Assembly: GCA_937952245.1 (NCBI GenBank)
Contig: CALFYS010000054.1
Span: 1 to 23,640 of the forward strand
Direction of reading: 5' to 3'
Length of the DNA stretch: 23,640 bases
Source: an uncultured Alphaproteobacteria bacterium
GTDB taxonomy: Bacteria; Pseudomonadota; Alphaproteobacteria; Puniceispirillales; UBA1172
The notes beneath the pieces are model-generated. The model saw nothing but the letters and a program-made list of their open reading frames with translations. It was not told the DNA's origin and ran no database searches. How positions within the stretch are numbered: the first letter of the stretch is position 1; each line of letters begins with the position of its first letter. The position numbers and the translations under genes were made by a program. This document shows positions 15,712-23,640 of this stretch, in pieces.

Positions 15712-16914
15712 TTATGATAATTTTTCCGCTGAAACTTTGATGCGGGCGCAAGCATCTTCAAGGGCTTCCGTGCTGGTGGCATAGGAAATCCGGAAATGCG
15801 GCTCCAGCCCGAAAGCAACACCTTGCACCGCCGCAACGCCGCCATCTTCCAACAGCCACGTGACGAAATCACTGTCATTTTCAATCACAGCACCATCAGG
15901 GCGCTTACGGCCAATCATGCCTTCAAGAGATGGGAAGACATAAAACGCCCCATCCGGATCAGCACAAGTGATGCCGTCAATCCCGTTCAGCGCATCCACC
16001 ACCAATTGCCGGCGGCTGTCAAAAGCCTTCAGGTTATTGGCCATGAAATCAAGCGGGCCGTTTAATGCCGCCACCGCCGCGACCTGCGCGATAGAGTTCG
16101 GGCTGGATGTTGACTGGGATTGAATCTTCGCCATCGCTTTAATCAGAGGCTGAGGGCCGGTGGCATAACCAATCCGCCAACCTGTCATGCAATACGCCTT
16201 CGACACGCCGTTTAAAGTCAGGGTGCGTTCCTGCAAATCTGGCGCCACTTCGGCAAAGGTTGAAAAGACAAAACCGTTATAGACCAGATGTTCATACATA
16301 TCATCGGTCAGCACATGAACATTGTCATGGCGGCGAATAACATCGGCCAATGCTTTTAATTCATCAGCGGAATAACCTGCCCCTGATGGGTTGGAAGGGC
16401 TGTTCAAAATCAACCATTTGGTCTTTGGCGTAATCGCCGCTTCCAATTGTTCTGGTGTCAGTTTGAAATTATTGGCCGCTGGGCAAGCCACTGTCACAGG
16501 CGTGCCGCCAGCCAACAGCACCATATCCGGATACGACACCCAATACGGCGCGGGAATAATCACTTCATCACCGGGGTTCATGGTTGCCATCAACGCGTTG
16601 TATAAAACCTGCTTACCGCCTGTCCCCACCGAAACTTCAGCCGCGGTGCAGGTGATGTTGTTCTCACGCTTAAACTTATCAACAATCGCTTGCTTTAATT
16701 CAGGAATACCATCAACCGCTGTGTATTTGGTTTTGCCATCGGCCATGGCTTGTCTTGCCGCTTCTTTGACGTGTTCTGGAGTATCAAAATCAGGCTCCCC
16801 CGCGCCAAGGCCGATCACATCACGCCCTGCTGCTTTCAATTCTGCTGCTTTGGTTGAAACAGCAATGGTGGGTGAAGGTTTGATCACAGAGAGGAGATCA
16901 GCAATAAAGGGCAT
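15712..16914 (-). CDS. aspC: Pyridoxal phosphate-dependent aspartate aminotransferase
   Basis: This 400-residue fold-type I aminotransferase is of the class Ib aspartate aminotransferase type common in alphaproteobacteria. It exchanges amino groups between aspartate and 2-oxoglutarate; some relatives also act on prephenate. Lys239 in LNGVSKAYCMTGWRIGY is the PLP Schiff-base lysine. Asn171 and Pro173 are in NSPSNPSGAGYS, Asp204/Tyr207 in TDDMYEHLVY, and Arg375 in FRISYAT binds the substrate carboxylate. The ATG at 16914 has AAGGA 8-10 nt upstream. A TTATC-AGGC-GATAA hairpin at 16926-16939 partly overlaps that ribosome site and might modulate translation. The gene is followed by the terminator-like region before msrP. 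Prephenate specificity cannot be settled by eye; the gene symbol is used in the broad sense. Confidence 0.93.
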   Translation of the reverse strand: MPFIADLLSVIKPSPTIAVSTKAAELKAAGRDVIGLGAGEPDFDTPEHVKEAARQAMADGKTKYTAVDGIPELKQAIVDKFKRENNITCTAAEVSVGTGGKQVLYNALMATMNPGDEVIIPAPYWVSYPDMVLLAGGTPVTVACPAANNFKLTPEQLEAAITPKTKWLILNSPSNPSGAGYSADELKALADVIRRHDNVHVLTDDMYEHLVYNGFVFSTFAEVAPDLQERTLTLNGVSKAYCMTGWRIGYATGPQPLIKAMAKIQSQSTSSPNSIAQVAAVAALNGPLDFMANNLKAFDSRRQLVVDALNGIDGITCADPDGAFYVFPSLEGMIGRKRPDGAVIENDSDFVTWLLEDGGVAAVQGVAFGLEPHFRISYATSTEALEDACARIKVSAEKLS

Positions 16915-17088
16915 TTTCCGTATCCTTATCAGGCGATAAATTTTGATGGGTTGTTATTGTTCGTTTATAGAGTTTTCATCTATATGAGTTTTATACATAA
17001 GGCGTGGGGATTTTGAAAGTCACGAAAATTTTAACACCATCACGCCTCTTGCCTGTCCTTTGCCCTACCCTTTGCCATCCACTGCCCC

Positions 17089-17101
17089 TATATTAGCACC
17101 A
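17089..17101 (+). promoter_or_regulatory. Possible leaderless -10 element before uvrB
   Basis: TATATT at 17089-17094 is a strong -10-like hexamer followed by six bases and the ATG at 17101. There is no ribosome site between them or in the 20 nt upstream. A -35 match is poor. The arrangement predicts that the transcript begins at the start codon. Confidence 0.4.
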
Positions 17102-19233
17102 TGGAAAACAAAACATCATTACTTGAGCCGACAACACCTCTCTTTGCTGATGAGATTGATGATACGCCGCCGCTGACGCTGGAAACGGAATATCAACCAT
17201 CGGGCGATCAACCCGCCGCCATCAAAGAGTTGATCGAAGGCATGAAAACAGATGAGCGTGATCAAGTGCTTCTTGGGGTGACAGGCTCCGGCAAGACCTT
17301 CACCATGGCCCATGTTATCCAAGCCATGAACCGCCCGTCTTTGATTCTCGCGCCGAATAAAACATTGGCGGCACAGCTCTATGGGGAGATGAAATCATTA
17401 TTCCCCAATAACGCCGTTGAATATTTTGTTTCCTATTACGATTACTATCAGCCCGAAGCCTATGTCCCTCGGTCAGATACCTATATCGAAAAAGAAGCCA
17501 CCATCAATGAACAGATTGATCGGATGCGCCATAGCGCGACGCGCGCTTTGTTGGAACGCCGCGATGTCGTGATCGTGGCGTCGGTCTCTTGTATTTATGG
17601 CATTGGCTCGGTTGAGACCTATTCCAGCATGGTGATTAAACTGGTGAAAGGCAGCCATATTGAACGCCAACAATTGCTCCGCAACCTGACGGAATTGCAA
17701 TATAAGCGCAATGATACCGCCTTCCAGCGGGGCTGTTTCCGTGTTCGCGGCGATGTTGTTGAAATCTTCCCCGCCCACTATGAAGACAGCGCGTGGCGCA
17801 TCTCGCTTTGGGGTGATGAAATTGAAACCATCACTGAATTTGACCCTCTCACCGGCCAGAAGCAAGGGGAGTTGAATCAGGTTCGTATCTTTGCCAATTC
17901 GCATTACGTGACGCCAAAACCAACCTTGCAGCAAGCGTCCAAGATGATCAAAGAAGAGCTGAAAATCCGCCTTCATGAATTGGAACAGGCGGGGCGACTT
18001 CTAGAGGCACAACGGCTTGAACAGCGCACCAATTTTGACCTTGAAATGATTGAGGCCACAGGCGTTTGCAACGGGATTGAAAACTATTCCCGCTATCTTT
18101 CTGGCCGAGGGCCGGGCGAACCGCCACCAACCTTGTTTGAATATTTGCCCGAAGATGCCATGCTTTTTTTGGACGAAAGCCATGTCACCGTCCCGCAATT
18201 GGGCGCAATGTATAAAGGCGATAGAGCGCGCAAATCAACGCTTTCTGAACATGGGTTCAGATTGCCATCCTGCATGGATAACCGGCCGCTGAAATTCGAA
18301 GAATGGGAAGCCTTCCGCCCGCAAACCATTTATGTTTCCGCCACCCCGGGGAAATGGGAATTGGAACAAACCGGCGGGGTTTTTGTGGAACAGGTGGTTC
18401 GCCCCACAGGCTTGACCGACCCCGATTGCATTATCCGCCCCACTGAAAATCAGGTCGATGATGTGATCGCCGAATGCCGCGATGCCGCCAATAACGGCAG
18501 CCGGGTGCTGATCACCACCCTGACGAAAAAAATGGCTGAAGATTTAACCGAATATATGCACGAAGCGGGCATTAAAGTCCGGTATCTTCATTCCGATGTT
18601 GAAACGCTGGAACGGATTGAAATTATCCGTGACCTTAGGCTTGGGGTGTTTGATGTGTTGATCGGGATTAACCTGTTGCGCGAAGGCTTGGATATTCCGG
18701 AATGTTCATTGGTGGCTATTCTGGATGCCGATAAAGAAGGCTATTTGCGGTCACGAACATCATTGGTGCAGACCATTGGGCGGGCTGCCCGAAATGTCGA
18801 AGGCCGGGTCTTGCTTTATGCGGATAAAATGACCGACAGTTTGCAATACGCCATTGATGAAACCAACCGCCGCCGCGCCAAGCAAGAAGCCTATAACGAA
18901 GAACATGGCATCACCCCGCAAACGGTAAGCACCAAAATCAATGATATTCTGGACAGCGTCTATGATCGCGGTGACCATGTTGATGTTGACCTTGGTGTAG
19001 GTGGTGAAGGCGCGGGCAATATGGTGGGCAAATCCATCCGCGATATTATCAGCGAGCTTGATACCAAAATGCAAAATGCCGCCGCCAATCTTGAATTTGA
19101 AGAAGCCGCCCGCATCCGTGATGAAATTCGCCGGCTGGAAGCATCTGAATTGGAAATCGGCAGCGGCCCTGCTTTGGCCTTCAAACGAAATGAAGACGCA
19201 AGACGGCGCAGCAAAGGGCGTAAAAATGCCTAA
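17101..19233 (+). CDS. uvrB: Excinuclease ABC subunit UvrB
   Basis: UvrB (710 residues) is the damage-verifying helicase-like subunit of nucleotide excision repair; it receives DNA from UvrA and recruits UvrC. The Walker A motif GVTGSGKT is at 59-66. The beta-hairpin that clamps DNA is at 112-133 (YYDYYQPEAYVPRSDTYIEK). The DESH box is at 358-361, the SAT motif near 413 and the arginine-finger motif QTIGRAARN at 557-565. The C-terminal UVR domain that contacts UvrC is at about 648-682 (LEFEEAARIRDEIRRLE). It is complete, with a short acidic N-terminal extension before YQPSGDQP. No alphaproteobacterial GTTC-N7-GTTC SOS box is seen upstream. Confidence 0.98.
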   Translation: MENKTSLLEPTTPLFADEIDDTPPLTLETEYQPSGDQPAAIKELIEGMKTDERDQVLLGVTGSGKTFTMAHVIQAMNRPSLILAPNKTLAAQLYGEMKSLFPNNAVEYFVSYYDYYQPEAYVPRSDTYIEKEATINEQIDRMRHSATRALLERRDVVIVASVSCIYGIGSVETYSSMVIKLVKGSHIERQQLLRNLTELQYKRNDTAFQRGCFRVRGDVVEIFPAHYEDSAWRISLWGDEIETITEFDPLTGQKQGELNQVRIFANSHYVTPKPTLQQASKMIKEELKIRLHELEQAGRLLEAQRLEQRTNFDLEMIEATGVCNGIENYSRYLSGRGPGEPPPTLFEYLPEDAMLFLDESHVTVPQLGAMYKGDRARKSTLSEHGFRLPSCMDNRPLKFEEWEAFRPQTIYVSATPGKWELEQTGGVFVEQVVRPTGLTDPDCIIRPTENQVDDVIAECRDAANNGSRVLITTLTKKMAEDLTEYMHEAGIKVRYLHSDVETLERIEIIRDLRLGVFDVLIGINLLREGLDIPECSLVAILDADKEGYLRSRTSLVQTIGRAARNVEGRVLLYADKMTDSLQYAIDETNRRRAKQEAYNEEHGITPQTVSTKINDILDSVYDRGDHVDVDLGVGGEGAGNMVGKSIRDIISELDTKMQNAAANLEFEEAARIRDEIRRLEASELEIGSGPALAFKRNEDARRRSKGRKNA

Positions 19234-19242
19234 AATAAAATC

Positions 19243-19270
19243 TTGCTCGTATAAGCAAAAGTTAGTTTTT
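19243..19270 (+). terminator. Weak terminator after uvrB
   Basis: TTGCT-CGTATA-AGCAA forms a 5-bp stem starting 10 nt after the uvrB stop, with a GTTTTT tract 7 nt beyond the stem. The short stem and the offset T tract make it weak, but the position is right for ending uvrB transcription. Confidence 0.35.
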
Positions 19271-19600
19271 AAATGGAATCAATAGGATGCTTACAGTCGT
19301 TCCGAGTTGAAATGACACCCAAAAATTTTGAATCAGGCTTTGAATTATGCACAATTTAACAATTCTGCCACATTTCAGCATCACGTCACCCAAACCCCCA
19401 TTTAAAAAAATAAAATTAAGGGCTTGAATCAGATTAAAGTATTGAATTTAAACAGTTTTAATATCATTGCACAAAAATTAGGCAGAGGGGTATATTTCCC
19501 AGAACACTGCGATTCTACCCCCCAATACCGGAGATTATCCACAATGTTTTCCACAGGCTGTGGGGAAAGAAAAATCAAACGCTCATTCTTGGTGATTCGG
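19271..19600. other. Candidate replication origin or DnaA-controlled region (uvrB-uvrC gap)
   Basis: This is the only gap above 300 nt (19234-19681). It holds two sites matching the DnaA consensus TTATNCACA: TTATGCACA at 19345-19353 and TTATCCACA at 19535-19543. It also holds TTTTCCACA at 19547-19555 (one mismatch) and an inverted TGTGGGGAA at 19559-19567 (two mismatches). Five GANTC sites, the CcrM methylation target, lie at 19276, 19330, 19426, 19511 and 19594. Between the boxes, 19400-19475 is very AT-rich (runs such as TTTAAAAAAATAAAATTAA), as expected of an unwinding element. No convincing gene is present. Origin function is an inference; a DnaA-responsive promoter region is the main alternative. 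Confidence 0.45.
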
Positions 19601-19669
19601 TCTCATAACAAGACCAATCCTCTTGGCCTTTAACCTCTTGTTTCTGATGACCAATTCAACGAAATTTCA

Positions 19670-19682
19670 TAAACTAAACCCA
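19670..19682 (+). promoter_or_regulatory. Possible leaderless promoter of uvrC
   Basis: ATGACC (19647-19652), a 17-nt spacer and TAAACT (19670-19675) form a weak promoter. The hexamer is followed by six bases and the ATG at 19682. There is no ribosome site upstream of the ATG, so the transcript may be leaderless. Confidence 0.35.
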
Positions 19683-21628
19683 TGACCGATCAACCGACAC
19701 CATCAGAACAGCAACCCACGCCCCCCACGCCGCCGTCCGCTCGACCTCGGCCTGAACCTGATTTAAAGCGGGGATTGGATGTTATTCGCAAGACGGCGAA
19801 AAAGCTCACCGCCCAGCCTGGCGTGTATCGGATGCTCGATGCCGATGGCAATGTGCTTTATGTCGGCAAGGCGAAATCGCTCAACAAACGTGTTGTCAGT
19901 TACACAAGGGTCAACGCCCTCAGCACACGTTTGATGCGGATGGTTTCTGAAACGCTATCCATGGAAATCATCACCACCCGCACCGAGGTTGAAGCCTTAT
20001 TGCTGGAATCCAACCTGATCAAAACCATGAAGCCGCGCTTTAATATCCTGCTTCGTGATGACAAATCATTCCCCTATATCATGCTGACCCGCGACCACGA
20101 CTGGCCGCAATTGACCAAGCATCGGGGGCCGCGCAAACGGAAAGCTGATTATTTCGGGCCTTTTGCTTCTGCCAGCGCGGTTAACCGCACGATCACGGAA
20201 TTGACCCGCGCCTTTATGTTGCGGAATTGTTCGGATTCGATTTTTTCCGCGCGGTCACGGCCTTGTTTGCAATATCAGATCAAACGCTGCACCGCCCCTT
20301 GCGTCAATAAAGTCAGCCCTGAAGATTACGCCACCCAAGTGGAAATGGCGGCGCGGTTCCTTTCAGGGGAATCGAAAAAAGTCCAAGAAGAATTTGCCGC
20401 CAATATGCACGACGCCGCTGGCGCTCTGGAATTTGAAGACGCCGCGGTTTGGCGCAATCGGATTCGCGCCCTGACCATGATCCAAGCCCATCAGGACATC
20501 AACCTGCCAAGCGAATTAAACGCCGATGTGATTGCCCTGAAACAAGACACGGGCCGTTCCTGTGTTCAAGTCTTCTTCATGCGAAACGGCTCAAATTACG
20601 GCAATAAATCGTATTTCCCGAAACACGAGGCCGAAGAAGCACCAGAACGGATTTTGGCAGCCTTTATCGGGCAGTTTTACGATGATAAACCCTGCCCTCC
20701 TGATATTCTGGTCAATATTCTACCCGATCAGGCTGAGCTGATCGCCGAAGCCCTTTCAACAAAAGCTGAGCGCAAAACACAAATCACCATCCCCGCCCGT
20801 GGGCATCGCCGGAAATTGATGCAAATGGCCGAACGTAATGCCAGCGAAGCCCTATCCCGTGAATTGGCGCAATCTTCAAGCCAGAAAAAAATGCTGGAAG
20901 CGGTGCAAGAATTATTCGAATTAGAAGACCTGCCCCAGCGGATCGAAGTTTACGACAACTCCCATATCCAAGGCTCAAACGCTGTCGGCGGGATGATCGT
21001 GGCAGGGGAAGAGGGCTTTAACAAAAACGCTTACCGCAAGTTCAACATCATCCAAGATGAAGCCATGCCAGAATTTGGCGGTGATGATTTCGCCATGATG
21101 CGGCAGGTGTTGCAAAGACGGTTCCAACGGGCTTTGCGCGAAGACCCTGAACGGCAATCCGGCGTTTGGCCTGATCTTGTTCTGCTTGATGGCGGCAAAG
21201 GCCAGTTATCGGCGGCGCGTGCCGTGATGGAAGAAATCGGCGTCTTGGACATCCCCCTTGTGGCCATTTCCAAAGGCCCTGATCGCAACGCGGGGCGTGA
21301 GGAATTTCATCAGCACGGCAAAGACAGTTTTTCCTTACCCTTGAACAAACCTGTTCTGCATTTCTTGCAACGCTTAAGGGATGAAGCCCACCGCTTTGCC
21401 ATTGGCGCGCATCGCGCCCGCCGCCAAAAAGCCGCCACCGCCAATCCACTCGATCAAATCCCGGGCATTGGGGCAAAGCGCAAAAAAGCCCTGCTCTCGC
21501 ATTTTGGCTCCGCGCGCTCAATCTCCCGTGCTGATGTGCCGGATTTGATGCAGGTCGATGGCATCAGCAAAGCCGTGGCGGAAACAATTTACGGCTGGTT
21601 CCATGAAAACAGCAAATCAGGGTCGTGA
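19682..21628 (+). CDS. uvrC: Excinuclease ABC subunit UvrC
   Basis: UvrC (648 residues) makes both incisions in nucleotide excision repair. The N-terminal 30 residues are a proline-rich low-complexity extension. The GIY-YIG nuclease (about 44-122) shows PGVYRML and VLYVGKAKSLNKR with Tyr60 and Arg70. Cys183, Cys195, Cys203 and Cys207 keep the 12-8-4 spacing of the iron-sulfur-binding cysteines of E. coli UvrC. The UVR domain (about 232-265) contacts UvrB. The RNase H-like 5' nuclease (about 415-575) has YDNSHIQG with Asp425 and LLDGGKGQ with Asp503. Tandem helix-hairpin-helix motifs close the protein (PGIGAKRKKALLSHFGS, VDGISKAVAETIY). It is complete. pgsA follows after 87 nt, a common alphaproteobacterial order. 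Confidence 0.98.
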   Translation: MTDQPTPSEQQPTPPTPPSARPRPEPDLKRGLDVIRKTAKKLTAQPGVYRMLDADGNVLYVGKAKSLNKRVVSYTRVNALSTRLMRMVSETLSMEIITTRTEVEALLLESNLIKTMKPRFNILLRDDKSFPYIMLTRDHDWPQLTKHRGPRKRKADYFGPFASASAVNRTITELTRAFMLRNCSDSIFSARSRPCLQYQIKRCTAPCVNKVSPEDYATQVEMAARFLSGESKKVQEEFAANMHDAAGALEFEDAAVWRNRIRALTMIQAHQDINLPSELNADVIALKQDTGRSCVQVFFMRNGSNYGNKSYFPKHEAEEAPERILAAFIGQFYDDKPCPPDILVNILPDQAELIAEALSTKAERKTQITIPARGHRRKLMQMAERNASEALSRELAQSSSQKKMLEAVQELFELEDLPQRIEVYDNSHIQGSNAVGGMIVAGEEGFNKNAYRKFNIIQDEAMPEFGGDDFAMMRQVLQRRFQRALREDPERQSGVWPDLVLLDGGKGQLSAARAVMEEIGVLDIPLVAISKGPDRNAGREEFHQHGKDSFSLPLNKPVLHFLQRLRDEAHRFAIGAHRARRQKAATANPLDQIPGIGAKRKKALLSHFGSARSISRADVPDLMQVDGISKAVAETIYGWFHENSKSGS

Positions 21629-21715
21629 TAAAACTGATGATCGCGCGCCGCATTTATCTGGTCACGATCAGGTCTTGCCGTTAAAATAGCAAAAGATTTC
21701 AATTGGATTTCAGAA

Positions 21716-22273
21716 ATGATCAATAGCCTGCCCAATATTATCACCATCATCCGAATGATGACCAGTCTTGCTGTGCCGATCATGATTATGGCCAATGATG
21801 CTGAGTTGCGTCTTGCGGCGGTGATTATCTTTGCCGTCGCCGCCCTTACCGATTGGCTGGATGGTTATTTGGCGCGGCAATTAAACGCTGTTTCAACCTT
21901 AGGCCGGATGCTTGATCCTGTTGCTGATAAACTGCTGGTGGCGGGGTCAATTCTGGCCTTGGCGGCGGCGGATGATTGGGGGATGCTGTTGTTCATTCCG
22001 GCCTTGGCCATCCTATTGCGTGAAGTCTTCATCTCCGGCCTGCGGGAATTTATGGCCAATGAAAATTTTGTCATCCATGTCACTTTACTGGCTAAATTCA
22101 AAACAAGTTTTCAGCTGATTGGCATCGGCTTTGCCATGGCCACCCCATTAACACCGGCATCATGGCAAATTGAAACCATCACCATTGTTTTGATCTGGAT
22201 CGCCGGCATCATGACGGTCATGACAGGCTGGGATTATCTATCGAAAGCAATCCGGCATGACAGCGCTTCCTAA
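21716..22273 (+). CDS. pgsA: CDP-diacylglycerol-glycerol-3-phosphate 3-phosphatidyltransferase
   Basis: PgsA (185 residues) makes phosphatidylglycerol phosphate from CDP-diacylglycerol and glycerol 3-phosphate at the inner membrane. The CDP-alcohol phosphotransferase signature D-x2-DG-x2-AR-x8-G-x3-D-x3-D is complete, with Asp46, Asp49, Gly50, Ala53, Arg54, Gly63, Asp67 and Asp71. Hydrophobic segments at about 8-25, 30-46, 73-100, 128-150 and 155-175 fit the multi-pass fold. The start ATG has only a weak GGAT upstream. The 3' end overlaps mobB by 17 nt, which points to one transcript for pgsA-mobB-moeA. Confidence 0.96.
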   Translation: MINSLPNIITIIRMMTSLAVPIMIMANDAELRLAAVIIFAVAALTDWLDGYLARQLNAVSTLGRMLDPVADKLLVAGSILALAAADDWGMLLFIPALAILLREVFISGLREFMANENFVIHVTLLAKFKTSFQLIGIGFAMATPLTPASWQIETITIVLIWIAGIMTVMTGWDYLSKAIRHDSAS

Positions 22274-22805
22274 CATCACTCGCCATGGGATTGTGTTTGG
22301 ATTGGCTGGGTTTTCAGGCGCGGGAAAAACAACGTTGGCCGAAACCCTCATCCGTTATTTTGCTGAACAAAAAGGCCTGAACGTGGCCAGCATCAAACAC
22401 GCCCATCATGAATTTGACCCTGACCAACCGGGGAAAGATTCATGGCGACATCGTAAAGCAGGCGCACGGCAGATGATTATTTCTTCCGCCCGACGGAGAG
22501 TCAAATTCACCGAAACGCCCGATGGTGATGAAGCTGATCTCAACACATTATTGGGGGAGATTTCCCCCGCTGATCTGGTTTTGATCGAAGGGTATAAAAA
22601 AATTGATTTCCCCAAGGTTGAAATTTATCGCGCCAGCCTTGGGCATCCCTTTATCCATGAAACCTTCCCCGGGGTTGAATTGATCGCCACCGACAGCCCC
22701 CTTCAAGATTGCCCCTTGCCGCAACTTGACCTCAACGCCCCTCATGCTGTTGCTGAGGCGATTTTGAGCCATTGGGGCGACAATCCTTCGGGGGCAAGGA
22801 CATGA
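22257..22805 (+). CDS. mobB: Molybdopterin-guanine dinucleotide biosynthesis protein MobB
   Basis: MobB (182 residues) is a P-loop GTPase that assists MobA in attaching GMP to the molybdenum cofactor. The Walker A motif GFSGAGKTTL is at 18-27. SIKHAHHEFDPDQPGKDSWRHRKAGA (about 45-70) is the characteristic MobB segment, and LVLIEGYKKIDFPKVEIYR (about 102-120) contains the Walker B-like IEG and the family's FPK motif. It overlaps pgsA by 17 nt and moeA by the 4-nt ATGA, so all three are translationally coupled. MobA, its usual partner, is not in the window. It is complete at the usual length. Confidence 0.95.
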   Translation: MTALPNITRHGIVFGLAGFSGAGKTTLAETLIRYFAEQKGLNVASIKHAHHEFDPDQPGKDSWRHRKAGARQMIISSARRRVKFTETPDGDEADLNTLLGEISPADLVLIEGYKKIDFPKVEIYRASLGHPFIHETFPGVELIATDSPLQDCPLPQLDLNAPHAVAEAILSHWGDNPSGART

Positions 22806-23640
22806 GCTTTCCTCAAGACATCACCCTTGATGAAGCGCTTGAACTCTTAGCCGCCACCATCCCCCACCATATCGAGGCTGAAGAGGTTCACCTTGATGAC
22901 GCCTTGGGACGGATTTTGGCCGAAGACGTGATCGCCCCCCTCAACGTGCCGCAAAGTGATACCGCCGCCGTTGATGGTTATGCCTTTTACCACCACGATT
23001 TGGCCAACGCCCCTCTTGCGGTGGTGGGTTCCATCAAAGCCGGGCATCCCTTCCAAGGTGAGGTGAAAAGCGGTGTTGCTTATCGCATCTTCACCGGCGC
23101 GCCCATGCCAAAAGACCCCGAAGGCAATGGGCCAGATACCATCGCCATGCAAGAACATTGCACGATTGATGAGACCGGCCACGTCACCCCGCCGCTTGAC
23201 CTGAAACAAGGCACGAATTACCGCCCTTTGGGCGAGAATATCGCCAAAGGTGATATTGCCCTTGCCCAAGGCACACGTTTAGGAGCAGCGGAAATTGGCC
23301 TATTGGCCGCCATTGGCAAGGAGAAGATCAACGTCGCCAGACGGCTTCGTGTCGCGCTGATTTCCATGGGGGATGAAGTGGCGGAAACAGGCAGCCCCGC
23401 TGGATTCAAAGATGGCATGATCCATGACAGCAACCGCCCCATGCTGAAACAATTGCTTCAACAAGATGGCCATGACGTGATCGATATGGGCATTATCGCC
23501 GATCATGCGACCGCCTTAACCGCCGCGTTTAAAGATGCCGCGAATAAAGCCGATGTCATTATTTCATCGGGGGGCAGCTCCGAAGGGGATGAAGACCACG
23601 CCCGTGAGGCGATTGAAAACAATCAAGGCGTGGTGGATTT
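22802..23640 (+). CDS. moeA: Molybdopterin molybdenumtransferase MoeA (partial, cut by window edge)
   Basis: MoeA inserts molybdate into adenylylated molybdopterin. The 279 codons present begin MSFPQDITLDEALELLAATI, start at the ATG that overlaps the mobB stop (ATGA), and stay open to the right edge. Family blocks are NVPQSDTAAVDGYAFY (48-63), RIFTGAPMP (95-103), YRPLGENIAKGD (140-151), VALISMGDEVAETG (184-197), MIHDSNRPML (206-215) and ISSGGSSEGDEDH (254-266), the last from the MPT/Mo-binding domain. Compared with the usual roughly 400 residues, about 120-130 C-terminal residues lie outside the window. It is co-transcribed with mobB and pgsA. Confidence 0.95.
   Translation, partial: MSFPQDITLDEALELLAATIPHHIEAEEVHLDDALGRILAEDVIAPLNVPQSDTAAVDGYAFYHHDLANAPLAVVGSIKAGHPFQGEVKSGVAYRIFTGAPMPKDPEGNGPDTIAMQEHCTIDETGHVTPPLDLKQGTNYRPLGENIAKGDIALAQGTRLGAAEIGLLAAIGKEKINVARRLRVALISMGDEVAETGSPAGFKDGMIHDSNRPMLKQLLQQDGHDVIDMGIIADHATALTAAFKDAANKADVIISSGGSSEGDEDHAREAIENNQGVVD

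Noticed and set aside
16958..16976. Possible SOS (LexA) box GTTC-N7-GTTC upstream of uvrB
   Set aside because: Only one GTTC half is present at 16958; the bases 7 nt further on do not match GTTC. No box was found before uvrC either.
19448..19461. CtrA-type TTAA pair in the uvrB-uvrC gap
   Set aside because: Spacing is 6 bp, not the consensus 7, and such pairs are expected by chance in AT-rich sequence; mentioned only as weak support.
19424..19633. 69-codon open frame in the uvrB-uvrC gap
   Set aside because: It has no ribosome site, runs across the DnaA boxes, and its product shows no recognisable family pattern or normal composition.
21048..21521. 157-codon antisense frame within uvrC
   Set aside because: It is opposite the conserved nuclease and helix-hairpin-helix region; its composition (many W, R and C residues) is typical of shadow frames.

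Overview
The window looks like core chromosome of a mid-GC alphaproteobacterium. The evidence is the alphaproteobacterial-style rpoD with a long acidic insert, the yqeY-dnaG-rpoD order, a bacterial ELM1-family gene, a Tat-dependent MsrP and a high frequency of GANTC sites in one intergenic region. A marine Rhodospirillales/SAR116-like relative is possible, but that is only an impression from composition and gene content. There are no transposases, integrases, phage genes, CRISPR arrays or rRNA genes. Most genes are housekeeping genes of normal length.

Layout: 1-3273 (+ strand) holds a small ribbon-helix-helix protein, then a probable two-gene operon of a stand-alone class I glutamine amidotransferase and a HyuA-type hydantoinase/oxoprolinase. 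3324-7720 (- strand) is a macromolecular-synthesis block: yqeY, dnaG (DNA primase), rpoD (housekeeping sigma factor) and a CAU tRNA (probably tRNA-Ile2) 16 nt downstream of rpoD. 7931-12982 (+) holds carA and carB (carbamoyl phosphate synthetase, overlapping by 14 nt) and greA. greA converges with an Lrp/AsnC regulator (12984-13460, -). That regulator diverges from an ELM1-family gene (13602-14609, +), which in turn converges with msrP (14606-15568, -). aspC (15712-16914, -) is followed by a terminator-like region containing a 14-bp-periodic TGATCAC array. uvrB (17101-19233, +) and uvrC (19682-21628, +) flank the only long gap. pgsA, mobB and moeA (21716 to the right edge, +) form a tight overlapping cluster; moeA runs off the window.

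Functional links: UvrB and UvrC act together in nucleotide excision repair. DnaG, RpoD and GreA serve replication and transcription. CarAB feeds pyrimidine and arginine synthesis. MobB and MoeA serve molybdenum cofactor synthesis, and MsrP is a molybdoenzyme in the same window.

Non-coding signals worth a second look: (1) the 448-bp uvrB-uvrC gap, which has two consensus DnaA boxes, two weaker ones, five GANTC sites and an AT-rich core, and is a candidate chromosomal origin or DnaA-controlled region; (2) three self-complementary TGATCAC units at exact 14-bp intervals inside the aspC/msrP spacer; (3) three genes without Shine-Dalgarno sequences whose ATG lies exactly 6 nt after a -10-like hexamer, which suggests leaderless transcription; (4) a 19-bp dyad abutting a good predicted dnaG-rpoD promoter. 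I did not identify a clearly new multi-gene system.
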